64,000 bases of DNA from Sphingomonadales bacterium UBA7471 (lineage in GTDB: Bacteria; Pseudomonadota; Alphaproteobacteria; Sphingomonadales; Sphingomonadaceae): NCBI GenBank assembly GCA_002479765.1, contig DLOZ01000025.1, forward strand, positions 1-64,000, read 5' to 3'. Positions within the stretch are counted from its first letter, which is position 1, and every line of letters starts with the position of its first letter. The position numbers were made by a program, and so were the translations under genes. Of the stretch, positions 33,920 to 41,634 are shown piece after piece. A model generated the notes under the pieces. It had not been told where the DNA came from, did no database searches, and was given only the letters and a program-made list of their open reading frames with translations.

Positions 33920-34936
33920 TCAAAAGCGAAGCGCGTGTTCCAACGTCAGTGGGATGTTGGCAGATTGGGCAACGGCTTTGGCCCAAATCAGGACCTTTTC
34001 AATTTCGTCGCCATGCGCCGTTTGCGCCAATGCATATTCCGCGCGCCGGTCCTCCGTCCGGAAGCTGCCACCGAACTTGCTATGCGTGCCAAACGCAGGA
34101 TGCATGTCATTCGCAGCGGCATGTTCGCCCAGACCAAAGTGGGACGTTCCAGCGACAAGGGCCTTGCCGGGATTGGCAGTCAGGCGTTCACTGTCCAGCG
34201 TTACGATGCGTTCAGGTCCGAACTTTTGCGTCATGTCATGAAACAGCTTTTGCTGTGCCAGCCAACCCACCGCGGCGACTTGTAAATCGGTCTGCCGGAA
34301 AAAATCTCCGGGTTCAAAACCAAGATCAACGATGCCGTCGGCAATCTGCCCTTCCAATAATTCGCGGCACCATAGCCGGCACCAAAGCCCCTTGCGGGCC
34401 ACTGATAAAAGAAACACCGAAAGTGGCGCATAGAGAATGATGGCTTTGCTTGTCGGCCGCATGGCAAGCGATGCGGGGGCAAGGGCATTAAACACATTGG
34501 ACGGCTTCACAACAACCGCCAAATCGTCGCCAAATGGACGTGCGAGCATGCCCAGTGCATCGCGCAAACGTTCGCCGACCGCAGTGGGTGGCGCGCCGCG
34601 ACGGCGAAAGCCGACAATGTCGTTCAACAAAACGGGTTCCTTCAGACCCATTGATAGGCCCGGAAGATCAAACCCGTTGGCGAACATGGTCGATGCACAA
34701 AAGGCGGAATGCAAAATAAAATGCAGGCTGGCGTCGTCCGTGCGGCCCGTTGTCGCTTCGCGGCGCGATAGGACCATTGGGCTTGGTTCCACGCCAAGAT
34801 ATTCATCGGTTAGGAAAGTGGCGCTATTGTGGGTTGAACGGCTGACTTGCCGCATATGAAATGCGTCTGCAGACGCATCATAGCGATGCGCAAGCCATGC
34901 GCCGTCGTTCAATATCTCGCTATTATTATGCGCCAT
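33920..34936 (-). CDS. Sulfotransferase-like P-loop protein
   Basis: 338 residues. It has a P-loop-like segment HSAFCASTM at 76-84 in the place where sulfotransferases bind PAPS, followed by MGLKEPVLLNDIVGFRRRG and AVVVKPSNVFN. The remainder, including YAPLSVFLLSVARKGLWCRLWCRELL, is typical of a group of hypothetical proteins beside TonB-dependent receptors in sphingomonads. It is cytoplasmic, with no signal peptide. The sulfotransferase assignment rests on fold-level resemblance. The start at 34936 leaves only 32-50 bases to the divergent beta-hydroxylase-like gene. Confidence 0.65.
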   Translation of the reverse strand: MAHNNSEILNDGAWLAHRYDASADAFHMRQVSRSTHNSATFLTDEYLGVEPSPMVLSRREATTGRTDDASLHFILHSAFCASTMFANGFDLPGLSMGLKEPVLLNDIVGFRRRGAPPTAVGERLRDALGMLARPFGDDLAVVVKPSNVFNALAPASLAMRPTSKAIILYAPLSVFLLSVARKGLWCRLWCRELLEGQIADGIVDLGFEPGDFFRQTDLQVAAVGWLAQQKLFHDMTQKFGPERIVTLDSERLTANPGKALVAGTSHFGLGEHAAANDMHPAFGTHSKFGGSFRTEDRRAEYALAQTAHGDEIEKVLIWAKAVAQSANIPLTLEHALRF

Positions 34937-34968
34937 AACTTCATGGACCTTGCCGTTTCTAACGGTAA

Positions 34969-36171
34969 ATGGCAAGCATTCGCCATATGAATGAGACCGC
35001 ACCACCGGCCGAAGCGGCCAGACTGAACAGCGAAGGCATGCTTGCACTGCGGGCCGGACGCTATGCTGAGGCGGAGCGCCTGTTCGTGGCCGCAACGACG
35101 CATGACACGATGTCGAGCGCGCTTTGGAGAAATGTTGCCACTGCACGGCGCGCGCAGGGCAATGACCAAGGGGAAATGCAGGCGCTGGACGCCGCAATCA
35201 GCATCGACCGCCGGGACTTCATGGGTTGGCTCCGCAAGGCCGAATTGCATGAACGTACGGGTGAAAAGGCCGAGGCGCTGGTCGCTTGGAGCGGCGTGCT
35301 CCAAATGGCGGCGCATGCATCAGAGCTATCTCCCGATATTGCCGCCGCACTGCAGAGGGGGCAGGCGTTTGTTTCGCAAGCGACACTCCAGATCGCGGAC
35401 GCGGTCAGCACGGAACTGGCGCCATTATCTGCTGCCATGGATGAAACAGAGCTGCGCCGCAGCAAGGCATTCGTCGATGTGGCGCTGGGCCACCGACGGA
35501 CCTATGTGAACACATGCGACGGCCTATATTACCCCTTCCTTCCGGCGGACGAATTTTTCGACAGACATCATTTTCCATGGATGCCTGCCATTGAAGCTGC
35601 GACAGACGAAATACGCCAAGAATTAGAGGCGCTGCTTGCCGATCCCGGCGACGCGTTGCGGCCTTATGTTCGGATGGATTCGGGTGTCCCTGAAAATAAA
35701 TGGTCAGCGCTTGACCAGTCGCTTGCCTGGGGCGCATGCTTTTTGTGGGAATATGGGCAGCCGAATAAGGCCGTTTTGGACCGTTGTCCGCGCACAGCCG
35801 CCGCCTTGGCCAGCTTACCGACAACAACGCTTCCGGATCGTGCACCCAGTGCATTTTTTTCAATATTAAAACCGCATACCCGAATTCCGCCACATACTGG
35901 GGTGACCAATACCCGTGCGATTGTGCATTTACCGCTGATCGTGCCAGAGAAATGCGGCTTCCGCGTTGGGGGCGAAACCCGCGAATGGAAAGTGGGAACG
36001 GCTTTTGCTTTTGATGATACCATCGAACATGAAGCGTGGAACGACAGCGATCACAATCGTGCGGTTCTTATCTTTGACGTATGGAATCCCCATTTAACCG
36101 TTGCAGAACAAAATGTTATCGCCCGATATTATGCCGCAGCTGACGCAACAGGCTTTAAAATCACGCATTAA
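34969..36171 (+). CDS. TPR plus aspartyl/asparaginyl beta-hydroxylase domain protein
   Basis: 400 residues. The N-terminal part (about 15-145) is TPR-like helices (LNSEGMLALRAGRYAEAERLF). The C-terminal part is an Asp/Asn beta-hydroxylase (AspH) fold of the 2-oxoglutarate/Fe(II) dioxygenases, with metal ligands His309 (PPHTG) and His354 (EHEAWN) and the cosubstrate Arg364 (NRAVLIFDVWNP). It should hydroxylate a protein or peptide side chain; the target is unknown. It starts divergently from the sulfotransferase-like gene. ATG at 34969 or 34987 is possible, and neither has a strong ribosome site. Confidence 0.85.
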   Translation: MASIRHMNETAPPAEAARLNSEGMLALRAGRYAEAERLFVAATTHDTMSSALWRNVATARRAQGNDQGEMQALDAAISIDRRDFMGWLRKAELHERTGEKAEALVAWSGVLQMAAHASELSPDIAAALQRGQAFVSQATLQIADAVSTELAPLSAAMDETELRRSKAFVDVALGHRRTYVNTCDGLYYPFLPADEFFDRHHFPWMPAIEAATDEIRQELEALLADPGDALRPYVRMDSGVPENKWSALDQSLAWGACFLWEYGQPNKAVLDRCPRTAAALASLPTTTLPDRAPSAFFSILKPHTRIPPHTGVTNTRAIVHLPLIVPEKCGFRVGGETREWKVGTAFAFDDTIEHEAWNDSDHNRAVLIFDVWNPHLTVAEQNVIARYYAAADATGFKITH

Positions 36172-36247
36172 GTTAATTGATTTTTTCCTCTTTACTTGCA
36201 CTGATAAGCGTCTGTGTTACTTGCACCGCGCCGCTCAACGGAGAAAC

Positions 36248-36571
36248 ATGCACATGCGACCCATTCTATTCACAGCCTTAACCATTGGCATCATGACCTC
36301 GGCTTTGGCGCAGGCGCCGGTGTCTGCACCTGCAGCGGCTCCAGCATCTGCATCGACATCGCAAGACGGTAAATTGGCCAAAGCCTCGGACAAAACCGCA
36401 TCCGATTCAGACCAAGCCATTCGGTGCCGCACGGTTCGAGTGACGGGTTCACTGGTGAAAAAGGGTAAGGTTTGCAAAACGCTGGCGCAGTGGCGCCAGA
36501 TGACAGAGTCCGGCAATGAACTCGCCCGCCGCTTGGTGGAGGATGGAACCTCACGCCCAAGCGGTCAGTGA
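36248..36571 (+). CDS. Small secreted protein of unknown function
   Basis: 107 residues: a signal peptide (ILFTALTIGIMTSALAQ), an Ala/Pro/Ser-rich linker, then a basic region with two cysteines (IRCRTVRVTGSLVKKGKVCKTLAQWRQM) that could form a disulfide. I recognise it only as a conserved hypothetical of this group. GGAG lies just before the ATG; a second ATG at 36254 is equally possible. It follows the beta-hydroxylase gene by about 75 bases. Confidence 0.7.
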   Translation: MHMRPILFTALTIGIMTSALAQAPVSAPAAAPASASTSQDGKLAKASDKTASDSDQAIRCRTVRVTGSLVKKGKVCKTLAQWRQMTESGNELARRLVEDGTSRPSGQ

Positions 36572-36636
36572 TCCTGCTTTTGCCTGGTGAAATGGCGGAT
36601 GTGAATTGGGGAAGGCCAAAGGCTGTTCCGTGAATC

Positions 36637-39213
36637 CTACACCGCCAACTTCAAAGCCCCATCCCCTTCCTCGACCCTCACCGTCGCGCCATCGGGCACT
36701 TCGCCGCGCAGCAGCAAATCCGCGAGAGGATCCTGCAAATATCGCTGAATAGCGCGTTTGAGCGGCCGTGCGCCGTACACAGGGTCGTACCCCACGCGGC
36801 CAAGCCACGCCTTTGCCTCTTCGGATAAAGCGAGCGTGATCTTGCGATCCTTCAGCAGCTTTTGCACCCGTTGCACCTGAATATCGACAATCGGTGCCAT
36901 GTGATTGGCACCAAGGCGGTGGAACAGGATGACCTCGTCGAGGCGGTTGAGGAATTCGGGCCGGAAATGGCCCCGTACGATTTCCATCACTTGCGGTTCG
37001 ACCTCCTTTACATCCTGACCATCCTCCAACGCGGCGAGATGCTGGCTGCCCAGATTGGAGGTGAGGATGATGAGCGTGTTCGAAAAGTCCACCGTGCGGC
37101 CCTGACCATCGGTGAGGCGGCCATCATCGAGGACCTGCAGCAGGATATTAAAGACGTCGGAGTGCGCCTTTTCGACTTCGTCGAACAACACCACTTGATA
37201 GGGCCGACGCCGGACAGCCTCGGTCAGGACACCGCCTTCTTCATATCCGACATATCCCGGAGGCGCGCCGACCAGCCGCGATACGCTGTGCTTTTCCATG
37301 AATTCGGACATGTCGATGCGGACCATCGCATTGTCGTCATCGAACAGAAATGACGCGAGCGCCTTGGTCAGTTCGGTCTTGCCCACGCCCGTGGGGCCCA
37401 GGAACAGGAAGGATCCAAGCGGTCTGTTGGGGTCCTGAAGCCCTGCGCGGCTGCGGCGCACGGCCTTGGACACGGCTTCGACCGCATCTTTTTGCCCGAT
37501 TACCCGCGCGCCAATCAGTTGCTCCATATTGAGCAACTTGTCGCGTTCGCCCTCAAGCATTTTGTCGACCGGAATACCTGTCCAGCGGCTGACAACGCTG
37601 GCGATATCCTGCGCGGTCACTTCCTCACGCAGCATGGCGTTACCTGCTGCTGCTTCTGCTTCGGACAATTGTCGTTCAAGGCCGGGGATCGTGCCATATT
37701 GCAGCTCGCCCGCCTTGGCGAGATCGCCCGCACGTTGCGCCTGCTCAAGCTCGATACGCGCGGTGTCGAGCTGCTCCTTGATCTTGGCTTCTGCCGAAAT
37801 CTTGTCTTTTTCTGCCTGCCAGCGCTGGGTCAGTTCGGATGATTGCTGCTCCAGATTGGCAAGTTCATTCTCCAGCGTGGCCAGCCGGTCCTTTGATGCG
37901 GCATCGCTTTCCTTGCCAAGCGCCTCACGCTCGATTTTCAGCTGAATGATACGCCGGTCAAGCGTCTCGATGTCTTCGGGCTTGGATTCAACTTCCATGC
38001 GGAGCCGCGACGCAGCTTCGTCCATCAGGTCGATGGCTTTATCGGGCAGGAAGCGGTCGGCAATATAGCGGTGCGATAATGTCGCCGCGCTCACCAACGC
38101 GCCATCGGTAATCCGCACGCCATGGTGCAGTTCATATTTCTCTTTCAACCCGCGCAGGATTGAAATCGTATCTTCGACCGTGGGCTCACCGACGAAAACG
38201 GGCTGGAACCGGCGCTGCAGTGCGGGGTCTTTTTCGACATGCTTTTGATATTCATCGAGCGTCGTCGCGCCGATGCAATGCAATTCGCCGCGCGACAAAG
38301 CGGGCTTAATCAGGTTCGCCGCGTCCATCGCGCCTTCGCCTTTGCCTGCACCGACCAGCGTGTGCATCTCGTCAATGAACAGGATGATATCACCTTCGGC
38401 CTGCTTGACCTCATCCAGCACACCCTTCAGCCGTTCTTCAAACTCGCCGCGATATTTCGCGCCGGCAATCAACGCGCCCATGTCGAGCGACAAGAGTTTG
38501 CGGTCCTTCAGGCTGTCTGGCACGTCGCCATTGGCAATGCGCAGCGCCAGTCCTTCGGCAATGGCGGTTTTGCCGACGCCGGGTTCACCGATGAGCACAG
38601 GGTTGTTCTTCGTGCGCCGTGCAAGGATTTGAATGGTGCGGCGGATTTCTTCATCACGGCCGATAACGGGATCAAGCTTGCCTGCCCGGGCCACTTCCGT
38701 CAGGTCACGCGCGAATTTTTTCAGCGCATCATAACGGTCCTCCGCGCCAGCGGTGTCGGCGGTTCGGCCACCACGCAGCGCGTTAATCGCGGCGTTCAAT
38801 CCCTCGGCGGTGACGGCAGCAGTGGCCAAGGCTTTGCCTGCGGTCGTGGTTGAGGCCAGCGCAAGCGCGAGCAACAGCCGTTCAACGGTCACATAGCTGT
38901 CGCCAGCCTTTTGCGCGACCTGCTCGGCGGAATCGAGAACACGCACGGCGTCATTATCAAGCCCCGGCGTCTGCTGCGCGCCGCCGCCGGACACGGCAGG
39001 AACCTTCGCCAACGCTGCGTCGGTTTCGCGCAAGGCGGTTGCGGCGTCGCCACCAGCCGCCTTGATCAGGCCCGAGGCCATGCCTTGTTCGTCTTCCAGC
39101 AAGGCTTTGAGGAGATGCTCAGGCCCAATACGCTGATGGCTCATGCGAATGGCGACGGTCTGCGCGCTTTGCAGAAAACCCTTGGCCCGGTCGGTGAATT
39201 TTTCGAGGTTCAT
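36637..39213 (-). CDS. clpB: ATP-dependent disaggregase ClpB
   Basis: 858 residues: an N-terminal Clp-N domain, AAA+ module 1 with Walker A GEPGVGKT (209-216) and FIDEMHTLVG, the long coiled-coil middle domain (about 400-520), AAA+ module 2 with GPTGVGKT and VLFDEVEKAH, and the C-terminal small domain ending GATVRVEEGDG. The length is normal. With DnaK it rescues aggregated proteins. AGGAAA precedes the ATG. A heat-shock promoter would be expected, but I cannot identify one with confidence. Confidence 0.98.
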   Translation of the reverse strand: MNLEKFTDRAKGFLQSAQTVAIRMSHQRIGPEHLLKALLEDEQGMASGLIKAAGGDAATALRETDAALAKVPAVSGGGAQQTPGLDNDAVRVLDSAEQVAQKAGDSYVTVERLLLALALASTTTAGKALATAAVTAEGLNAAINALRGGRTADTAGAEDRYDALKKFARDLTEVARAGKLDPVIGRDEEIRRTIQILARRTKNNPVLIGEPGVGKTAIAEGLALRIANGDVPDSLKDRKLLSLDMGALIAGAKYRGEFEERLKGVLDEVKQAEGDIILFIDEMHTLVGAGKGEGAMDAANLIKPALSRGELHCIGATTLDEYQKHVEKDPALQRRFQPVFVGEPTVEDTISILRGLKEKYELHHGVRITDGALVSAATLSHRYIADRFLPDKAIDLMDEAASRLRMEVESKPEDIETLDRRIIQLKIEREALGKESDAASKDRLATLENELANLEQQSSELTQRWQAEKDKISAEAKIKEQLDTARIELEQAQRAGDLAKAGELQYGTIPGLERQLSEAEAAAGNAMLREEVTAQDIASVVSRWTGIPVDKMLEGERDKLLNMEQLIGARVIGQKDAVEAVSKAVRRSRAGLQDPNRPLGSFLFLGPTGVGKTELTKALASFLFDDDNAMVRIDMSEFMEKHSVSRLVGAPPGYVGYEEGGVLTEAVRRRPYQVVLFDEVEKAHSDVFNILLQVLDDGRLTDGQGRTVDFSNTLIILTSNLGSQHLAALEDGQDVKEVEPQVMEIVRGHFRPEFLNRLDEVILFHRLGANHMAPIVDIQVQRVQKLLKDRKITLALSEEAKAWLGRVGYDPVYGARPLKRAIQRYLQDPLADLLLRGEVPDGATVRVEEGDGALKLAV

Positions 39214-39429
39214 GCGCTATTTCCTAGATTGGCGTTGCTGCCCCGTGCGAGGCAAACGCAACTCATAGTAAGAATGTAGTGCGGCATTTTCGCAACACAA
39301 GACGCGCTGATGCTGGGGCCGCCATGTTCCTTGCTGCGCATGGAAGGACTTTCCTTTCGCAAAGACTTGGTTATGCCCTTCTTCTGTAGGAACGGACCGG
39401 AATGACAGGGTCTCGTCGTGGGGGAGAGA

Positions 39430-41541
39430 ATGATGCGTAAATTTTTGTGGGCGTCTTTGGCGCTTGCTGGTGTGGTAGCTGGTGCAGGTGCGTTGTGGGA
39501 GCCATTGGCCGCGACTGAATATGAAACCGCCAAACGGACCTATGATGCCGAGATTGTGCGCGACGAATATGGTGTGCCGCATATCAATGGCGCGACCGAT
39601 GCGGACACGGCTTATGGCCTTGCCTACGCGCATGCCGAAGATGATTTTTCGACGATAGAAGATGTCGTCGCCATGACCCGCGGCCGTTATGGGGCCTTGG
39701 CTGGCTCGGACGGGGCGAAGGTCGATTATGTCATGCACTTATTGGGCGCGCGGGAAACGGCCGAAAAGCGCTATATGGAATTGTCGCCTGAGGTGCGCGC
39801 GGTGTGTGAGGCTTATGCCGCCGGACTCAATCATTATGCGTCGAAACATCCGGGCGAAGTGCGCTTGTCGAAACTGTTTCCGGTAACCGGACAGGATATC
39901 GTCACTGGCTTTGTTCTGCGCGCACCATTTTTCTATGGCCTTGATAACGCAATCGGTGCGCTGACCGAAGGCAAGCCGCAGCCCAAAGAGAGCGCAGCGC
40001 CCATGACGCCAATCGGGCGGGATCCCGAAATGAACGGGTCCAACGCCTTTGCCCTCGCGCCAAAGCGTATGGCCGATGGCAAGACCTGGCTGATTTCCAA
40101 TTCGCACCAGCCCTATGAAGGGCAAGTCGCATGGTATGAGGCGGTGACCCATTCGGGCGAAGGCCTTGATATGGCGGGTGCCTTGTTCCCGGGATCGCCA
40201 TTCATACTGTTGGGGCATAACCGCAACCTTGGCTGGACCAACACGGTCAATCGCCCGGACCTCATCGATGTCTATAAATTGGTGATGAACGATGCGGGCG
40301 ACAAATATCGTTATGATGGCAAATGGCTGCCGCTGAATTCAAAGCGTGTGTGGTTGCCCGTCAAGTTCGGGCCCTTCAATCTGCCCGTGCCGCAGACATT
40401 GTATCGCTCGGTACATGGCCCAGTTATCAAGAATGATAAGGGCTATTTCGCTATCCGTTATGCAGGCATCGACAGCGTGAAGGCGGTTGAGCAATATTAT
40501 CGCAACACCAAGGCGAACAATTGGGCCGAGTGGACCAAGTCCATGTCGATTGGCGGGATTCCGGCCACCAACTTCATCTATGCCGACAAAACCGGCCGCG
40601 TTGCCTATATCTACAATGCGCTCTTCCCAGATCGCAAGCCGGGTTATGATTACACCAAGCAGCTTCCGGGCGATACGTCCGCTGCCATGTGGTCTGGTCC
40701 TGTCGGCTTTGACCGCTATCCCAAGATTGTCGATCCCGCATCGGGCTTTGTGCAGAATGCGAATAACACGCCGTTTCTGGCGGCTGGCCCGGGTTCGGAA
40801 ATGAACCCGGCGGATTATTCGCCTTATTTGGGTATCGAGCTTGGCATGACCAACCGTGGCCTGCGCGCCACCGAGCTGTTGGCGGCGGATAGGTCGATCA
40901 CGCCGGAAGAGCTGCTCGCGATCAAGATGGACATGACCTACAGCAAACAGAGCTGGGTCGGGCCATGGATGGCGTCCTTTGCGGCGTTGGACCTGAAAGA
41001 CGCGCCGGAGCTGGCCAAGGCCCAAAAGCTGTTGGCCAGCTGGGATTGGTCAAGTGATGGCAAGGGCGATGCCGACGCATTGGCTGAAAGGATCATTCGT
41101 TTTGGTGCACGCCGGAACTGGCGTGGTGACGCAATGCCCGATCCCCGCAAAACGCTTCAGGAAGCGGTTGATGAATTCAAGACGCGCTTTGGCCGAATTG
41201 ACCCGCAGCTTGGCGATATCCAGCGGCTGCGGCGCGGCAATGTTGACTTGCCGATGTTTGGCGGAAGCGATGCCCTGCGCGCGACGACGATGTGGGATGC
41301 TGACCAAGCCGATGGCAAAATGCGCGTGAAGCATGGCGACAGCTATATCATGCTGATCCGCTGGGACAAAAATGGTGGCGTTATATCGGAATCCATCCAG
41401 CCATATGGTGCGGCAACCACGCGGCCCGAATCGCCGTATTACACCGACCAGATGAAGCTGTTTGTCGCGGGTAAATATAAGCCCGTTCATTTCGAATGGG
41501 CCGACGCCGTAAAGCACGCAAAGCGCCGTTATCGGCCCTGA
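39430..41541 (+). CDS. Penicillin acylase family N-terminal-nucleophile hydrolase
   Basis: About 703 residues with a signal peptide (LWASLALAGVVAGAGALW), the alpha-chain start VRDEYGVPHINGATDADTAYGLAYAHAEDD and the autocleavage site NGSNAF. Ser204 becomes the beta-chain N-terminal nucleophile, followed by the ANSHQPYEG-like block (ISNSHQPYEG). Family members hydrolyse amide bonds in penicillin G, acyl-homoserine lactones or aculeacin-like substrates; this one cannot be assigned. It is periplasmic. Two adjacent ATGs (39430, 39433) follow a GGGGAG site. Confidence 0.92.
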   Translation: MMRKFLWASLALAGVVAGAGALWEPLAATEYETAKRTYDAEIVRDEYGVPHINGATDADTAYGLAYAHAEDDFSTIEDVVAMTRGRYGALAGSDGAKVDYVMHLLGARETAEKRYMELSPEVRAVCEAYAAGLNHYASKHPGEVRLSKLFPVTGQDIVTGFVLRAPFFYGLDNAIGALTEGKPQPKESAAPMTPIGRDPEMNGSNAFALAPKRMADGKTWLISNSHQPYEGQVAWYEAVTHSGEGLDMAGALFPGSPFILLGHNRNLGWTNTVNRPDLIDVYKLVMNDAGDKYRYDGKWLPLNSKRVWLPVKFGPFNLPVPQTLYRSVHGPVIKNDKGYFAIRYAGIDSVKAVEQYYRNTKANNWAEWTKSMSIGGIPATNFIYADKTGRVAYIYNALFPDRKPGYDYTKQLPGDTSAAMWSGPVGFDRYPKIVDPASGFVQNANNTPFLAAGPGSEMNPADYSPYLGIELGMTNRGLRATELLAADRSITPEELLAIKMDMTYSKQSWVGPWMASFAALDLKDAPELAKAQKLLASWDWSSDGKGDADALAERIIRFGARRNWRGDAMPDPRKTLQEAVDEFKTRFGRIDPQLGDIQRLRRGNVDLPMFGGSDALRATTMWDADQADGKMRVKHGDSYIMLIRWDKNGGVISESIQPYGAATTRPESPYYTDQMKLFVAGKYKPVHFEWADAVKHAKRRYRP

Positions 41542-41634
41542 ACGGCGTTTGTCGAAAATGTGCAGCCGCCAGATTGTGTTTGTCCGTTTCGGCACTATCT
41601 CTGGCGGCAGTAAAAATATCTTTAGGAGCCTATC

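Noticed and set aside
34937..35197. N-terminal extension of the sulfotransferase-like protein
   Set aside because: It runs antisense into the beta-hydroxylase gene and carries no conserved sequence; the ATG at 34936 fits better.
39214..39429. Heat-shock sigma promoter upstream of clpB
   Set aside because: Expected biologically, but I could not find a match good enough to place it.
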